Origin: Metallyticus violacea
Lineage: Eukaryota > Arthropoda > Insecta > Mantodea > Metallyticidae
DNA length: 64,000 nt
Assembly (NCBI GenBank): GCA_030762175.1
Contig: CM060842.1
Coordinates: forward strand, 50,870,501 to 50,934,500
Direction of reading: 5' to 3'
Made by a program: the position numbers and the translations under genes. Positions 58,960-64,000 of the stretch are shown here, in pieces. Each line of letters starts with the position of its first letter. Within the stretch, counting starts at the first letter, position 1. Under the pieces are notes generated by a model. It was not told where the DNA came from, made no database searches, and was given only the letters and a program-made list of their open reading frames with translations.

Positions 58960-61330
58960 AGCGACTTTCATAATTGTGGCATGATAAATGTGACAGGGAT
59001 GATGATTATAAAAGTCTCTAGAATAAATGGTTTGTTACTTATAAATTTATTCACATTACTTTATTTCCAGCCCTTGCAAAAAAATTATATAGAAAATTGC
59101 AATACATGAGCAATTAAGCCATGCATGCTCATTTTCCTGGCATTCCATCGTAAGCAACTTATCATATGCAACCATATACTTTATGATTTTATGTCTGCTG
59201 CATTATGTAATTTTATCGCATTATATTACACTATTTTAATTTTTATACTTCAAAACATCACTACTTACAGCTAAAAGCATTTAATATGACAGGTTGTCTT
59301 TTATTAAACAATTAAATAATAGAATAAAACATACACAATTAATTCTAATGGGATCTTAAAGTTCGAAAGACAATGAGGGAACGCATGCACCTAATCTTGT
59401 TACTAGAACGGTGTAGTAATATGGGTGCAATTTTCAAGATGCGATTTAGTTCCAATGTAGGATGTTGAAACGCTTGAATGAACATTTATTGCTTTTTGCG
59501 TTCAAAATGTAATTTGATGCCAAAGTATTTTTAGTACATTAAAATTATATGACATCATCATGTGCTAAATTGTGCTATATATATGACTTTTAAGGAACTT
59601 AAAAATGTGAGAAGATATTCATAGGTTATGAAGAATAATACACAATAATTTAAAATTATATGCAGGGTGACTAATATAACTTTTAAAAGTAAATCATGTA
59701 TTTATATTGTAGTGCTGCTCCGTTTACAAGGCATTTAGTTGATGCACCGTTTCCAATTCAGTCGGACATAGCTCTGAAGCAGAAGAAATTTAGTGTAATT
59801 GTAAATTTTCTGATACTTTAGCTATTCCTAAGATATTGATTTAAAAAGTATTTAGTCTCATACAATCTATTTCAACATCAAGGATATTTCCCTTAATCAT
59901 GTACTGCAAACATCATGTCATTCACATGCCACTGTTTCTACTGCATGGTTCTTATTTTCAATGCCTTTAATTTCTAGTTTGAAACGAGATGTTGGATTGG
60001 TTGCATAAGAAGTGTTTTTCTTGAAGTAACATCAAGATTTGGTGGTAATGATATTTTTTATGTTGTAGACGCAGGCATTGAGCAAGTTGTGGAAGCTTCA
60101 TTATCTGAGTGACATAAGTAGTATTTATGTAGACCTTGCGACTGTATAACCGCCACGCTTAGGTAACAATTGCAGCCCCGCCTTTTCTTTGTCGAAAGCA
60201 CTGAAAACGTTCTTTGTTAACAGTGTCGCATATTTATGAACCCCGGACCTTGCTTTCAACCGGTGAGCAAGGCAGTCAGAAATCGTTCTTCACAAATTTC
60301 TTTTTGGCTCTTGGTTGCGTACGCGCGATGTGGCAAATTTAGAGAGGTGAAGTAAAGCCTTTCTTTTTTCTCATGGCCTCATTCTATATCTTGGGGAGCA
60401 GTAGGATATTTTTCCAAATGAAAGCTGCTTATTGAGGCCAGAAAATTATTGTTGATTAAGTTGTTGCTCTTATACATTGTATATTAGCGCCAGACACCTA
60501 AGCTAAATCTTTTTATTATGGATTTGGGAAAATCTTGTTTATCCATAATATATACTGTGTCGTTTATGCGCGCATCCTGTTTTTTCGATCGATAGATAAT
60601 TACATCCTCCTTTCTCTTTCCCTTTGGTGCTACGTATGGAAGGCACGATCGCCATGTTGCTGTTTGTGCAGCGTAGTGAGCTGATTAGACACTGTTTGAC
60701 TTACTTGGCTTCTCCTCTAACAAGAAGCAGCAGGGAACCCTCAATTTAGGAGTGGGATATAACATTATCGACTTTGCCGTGGACTTCTTCACTGTGTACG
60801 CAGTGACCCAGCTATAATGTATTACGAAAAGGTTATTTAATTTCTAGTCTTGCTCTTCATGCATTTTGTAATGCTTTCGGCGAGGAAATACACTTCTAGC
60901 TTAAAATGTTAAGCTATGGTAAATTTGGAAGCATTTAACATTTTTGCTTTTCTTCAAATGGAAGATTATATTGCATTATTGTGTTTGTAATTAGCTGGGT
61001 CAATAATTAATTCATTGCTACCTGTTGAACGGGCCAAACGTTTCCATACTATATTCTAGAGATTTAATGATTTAAAGTTTGTATTTAAATGATTTAGCAA
61101 TGTGGAAAGATCCAGTGTGTGTTGTGCGTTTTCTCACTTATATGTAAAATTAATTTATTGTTTTCTCCATTTCTTTTTTATTCAGATTTTAAACCTGTTT
61201 TATCTACATGTTATGTAAAACTGTTATTATTCAGCAAATTATAGTGAAATATGTATTGTTGAATTTTATAAATTATCAATACTTTTCTCTGTACTGTTGA
61301 GTCAGCCCACAGGATTCCCTTCGTAGTTTG
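58960..61330. other. Unassigned AT-rich DNA
   Basis: No gene or repeat recognised over 2.3 kb. Small GC-richer patches lie at about 60150-60330 and 60590-60680. Confidence 0.45.
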
Positions 61331-61334
61331 TAAT

Positions 61335-61401
61335 TTAACTTCATGTATCATCAGTGTGTACCGTATATGATGCCACAGGCGTTAAACGTTATTAAAAAAA
61401 T
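61335..61401 (+). mobile_element. SINE-A 3' fragment
   Basis: TTTAACTTCATGTATCATCA, CAGTGTGTACCG, GCCACAGGCGTTAAACG and a short A-run correspond to the last ~70 bp of SINE-A. It is a 5'-truncated copy. Confidence 0.75.
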
Positions 61402-61984
61402 ATATCGAAGACGAAATGGCTGATGTAGTTAGCGTACGCTCCATGACTGACGATTAACGGAAGGTGGAGGAACAACAGCAGCCTTTGATAGAGTTTGATG
61501 CTGGCTGCTTTTTTTACGTCCCTTTAAATCGATTGCATTCAATACAATTTATAGAATTTACAAAGACAAAAGAAGGCAATAGCTCCTGCAAAAGATAAAA
61601 TAAGGATGTGAGCCGAAGCAGAGGATATGAGAAGTGGCGCTTGTCCGCAACCCAAGAGCGAAATGGAATGGGGTAGAAGTAACTGCCGCTAGACCAAGGC
61701 TCATTCTTTCTTTCTTTACTCTCACTTTCTTTCTCAATTTTTTTCGCCTTTTATTTGCAACGTTAATTAGTAATTCTTTAGCGTGTTTGCTTCCCCCTCC
61801 CCTTAGTTCTTATGGTTAATCTGTAGTTAATTTAATATTTCCACCTTTAACTACATCCCATGCACAATAGAACTTAACAATTGTTATTCATCCTCCTCCC
61901 TAATTTTTCTTTTTGTTCTTCGGGATTTTGATGTTCAATTTGTTTAACTTCTCATTATATACTATTCTTTTTTTAGTTTGGATT

Positions 61985-62270
61985 GATTGATTTTTATTTA
62001 TGGACGCTCTTTAACATCTCAGGTCATCAGCGTCCCATTCAAATCAGGGCGTGAAACGGCCGACAAATTTTGCTCAGAGGTTCTTTTGCTTGAGGTTCTT
62101 TTTCGTGCCGTAAATGTACGACACGGGACCCACGGCTTTACTTCCCTTCCGAAGGAAGTCATACTTAGGATTTTTACGCCCGAAAAAATCCATCGGTCCT
62201 GGCCGGGTTCGAACCCGCGATCTTGGGTATAGGAGCCAAGTATGGTAATCACTACATCACCAGGACCGAC
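61985..62270 (-). mobile_element. SINE-B copy 4 with 15-bp target duplication
   Basis: The best preserved SINE-B. On the minus strand it starts GTCGGTCCTGGTGATGTAGT, with B-box GGGTTCGAACCCGGCC, and ends in a CATAAATAAAAATCAATC-type tail. Duplications TTTTTAGTTTGGATT (61970-61984) and TTTTTAGTTAGGATT (62271-62285) differ at one base. The head resembles a tRNA closely, but the joined body shows it is a SINE. Confidence 0.95.
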
Positions 62271-62289
62271 TTTTTAGTTAGGATTCTCT

Positions 62290-64000
62290 TATGTGACAAC
62301 ACATAGCGATTTGTGTGTGTTTTTTAAAGATGCCCTATTCAGTTTTACATATCAAAAAAAGCATTGGGACATTGTTTACCTAAGGTATGACATAAAATAG
62401 TTTGCGAAGGGTGTTAATACCTTACTGATATTGCTTTAAAAGTTTGCGGCTTTGAGGCAGCAATGGAAAACGAGCTGGAGCTGCAGGGGTACTTGGAAGC
62501 TGGAAGAGGGGATAACGGGGTTATGGTGAGAACTAATGTTTTCTGCAGAGTCAGCTTCCATTTTACTCTGAAAAATTCTCGGCTCATTTCCATCCTGACT
62601 GGTAATGGAGTGTGAATAAGCGGCAGGAAGACTTCATGGTCTCCTGAAGTTTTAATGCGCTCAACAGCGTCATGCGGCTGATAAACAAAGACGGCCAAGA
62701 TGTGCTTGTCTTGCAATAAACTGCGGAGAAGCAAATTCGCAGTGTTTGAAATATCCTTAGCTAGACAATTATAATTAAATATTTCCTAGTCTTAGGCAAT
62801 AAGAAAATGCTCAGAAATCCACATGTTCAAGAGCATTCTGTGCTACAGATCTTAGCACATTAAAAACAGGGAAAAAAGAAAAACAATACATGAGCAGCTC
62901 TATTTTGAGTGTGAAAGTTGTATCACAATATGTTCTGAGTTATCAAGGAAGTTAAGAGCACCGAGTTATATTTACTAGGACTATTTCAAAAATAAAATTA
63001 GAATAAAAATAATATATTCTTAAAAGTATCTCAAAATGTTAATAATTATAAAGAATTTTTTAACTATTATGAATACCTTGTAAGACGAAGATCGATTACA
63101 ACATTTCGATTAAATCAATTATGCCAACTGAGAAAAACCGAATAAAGATTTAATAATGCTAATTGCATGTACTGCACTCTTATTTTATTACTATAGGAAT
63201 ACATTTTATAATCTTAAATACTTTTTTAAAGGATTGTCATGATCAGAGCCCGGAAGTAAGGGAAAATGCTTTTTCTATCTAGGTGGGTATATTTAAGAAT
63301 CAGATAAAGTTAACATGTTTCTGTACATTTGCGGTTGGTAGGGCCAGTTTTTATTTTGCCTATTTTGACTTCTGTTGCCTATTTTAAGGTTTATAACTTT
63401 TTTTTTTGCTTGTTTTAGATCGTTGTGGATTTTCTCTGCGATTATATCCCCATTTTAAAAAGCACATAAAGAATATCAATATATTGAAGAGAAAAAAATC
63501 TATAAAAATTAAATGGCATGTTCACCTCACAAAAATATCTGTTGAGATTATTTTATATATTTATTTCCTTTCAAGCAGTCAAAAACTTTCTTCTCAATCC
63601 ATTTACTTAAGTTCTTTAAGTAACAGAACCTTCATTACTAAAAGGAACGCATGACTATCTCGCGTATAGGAATACCAGGAAACATAGAGGATGAGGGAGT
63701 TACTGTCGTTTTTAATAGTTCTGGCAAATGACCTTGTATCGTCCTGCGCGAGAAAATTCTGAGATGTTTGTGATGGGGGTAACTTCTCGGTTGCATAAAT
63801 ATAACAAATAATTGCAAGGATTAGAGCGGCACAACTGTGCAATAATCCCTACAATGTGTTTAGTACGGAAAGAAAGATACTAACCTGATTCCCTTATAAA
63901 CGCATAAACCAAAACGAACTCGATCAGAAACCATTGCGCATCTTTTGCTCATTCGCCAGGACTATTCAAAACTACTTTACTTTATCTTGATCACATTTCC
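62290..64000. other. Unassigned DNA to the window end
   Basis: A 106-codon minus-strand frame at 62414-62734 lies in GC-richer DNA but shows no recognisable domain. Nothing else was identified. Confidence 0.4.

Noticed and set aside
62195..62270. tRNA gene on the minus strand
   Set aside because: The tRNA-like fold is the head of a SINE-B with attached body and target duplication, so it is not a host tRNA gene.
1..64000. CRISPR arrays, operons, bacterial promoters or riboswitches
   Set aside because: The window is eukaryotic; no regularly spaced repeats with unique spacers exist and the tandem repeats are minisatellite or microsatellite DNA.

Overview
The window is AT-rich animal DNA, most likely from an insect. 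It has introns with GT/AG borders, long non-coding stretches and many decayed transposable elements. The strongest clue to the host is a nuclear copy of mitochondrial DNA (33234-34528) with the order cox1 end, tRNA-Leu(UUR), cox2, tRNA-Lys, tRNA-Asp, atp8, atp6. A tRNA-Leu(UUR) between cox1 and cox2 marks insects and crustaceans, and speaks against spiders, scorpions and horseshoe crabs. The abundance of mariner, Penelope, jockey and tRNA-derived SINE copies fits a large insect genome. I cannot name the species.

The only convincing host gene is the 5' part of a minus-strand gene at 1476-3050. It has a non-coding first exon and three coding exons, and its reading phase stays open across both splice junctions that can be checked. 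It continues beyond the left edge. The product is a disordered, Ser/Lys-rich protein with a SUMO-interaction-like motif, a basic nuclear-localisation-like patch and two KEN boxes. A GCNA/ACRC-like protein is my tentative idea, not a firm identification.

From 5.5 to 13.4 kb lies a composite mobile-element block. A plus-strand Penelope-like element (reverse transcriptase plus GIY-YIG endonuclease) is bordered by two inverted copies of a terminal repeat. Both copies carry a hammerhead-ribozyme-like core. Two 5'-truncated minus-strand jockey-type LINEs lie head to tail between the left terminal repeat and the Penelope coding region.

The rest (13.4-64 kb) is mostly non-coding. It holds about nine relics of Tc1/mariner-type DDE transposases, one of them a complete element with terminal repeats and a TA target duplication (31195-32440). 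It also holds two hAT-like remnants, a decayed Crypton-like tyrosine recombinase (49815-50790), a further LINE fragment (45395-46010) and a fold-back transposon fragment (54280-54830). Two tRNA-derived SINE families are present in several copies (called SINE-A and SINE-B here), some with exact 11-15 bp target-site duplications, plus one member of a possible third family. There is one direct repeat of about 1 kb of unknown nature, a 41-bp minisatellite and several microsatellites. Four GC-richer islands (20.4, 23.4, 39.7 and 57.5 kb) stand out from the AT-rich background and may be regulatory or conserved DNA. No intact transposase or polymerase gene was seen, so the mobile elements here look immobile unless helped in trans.
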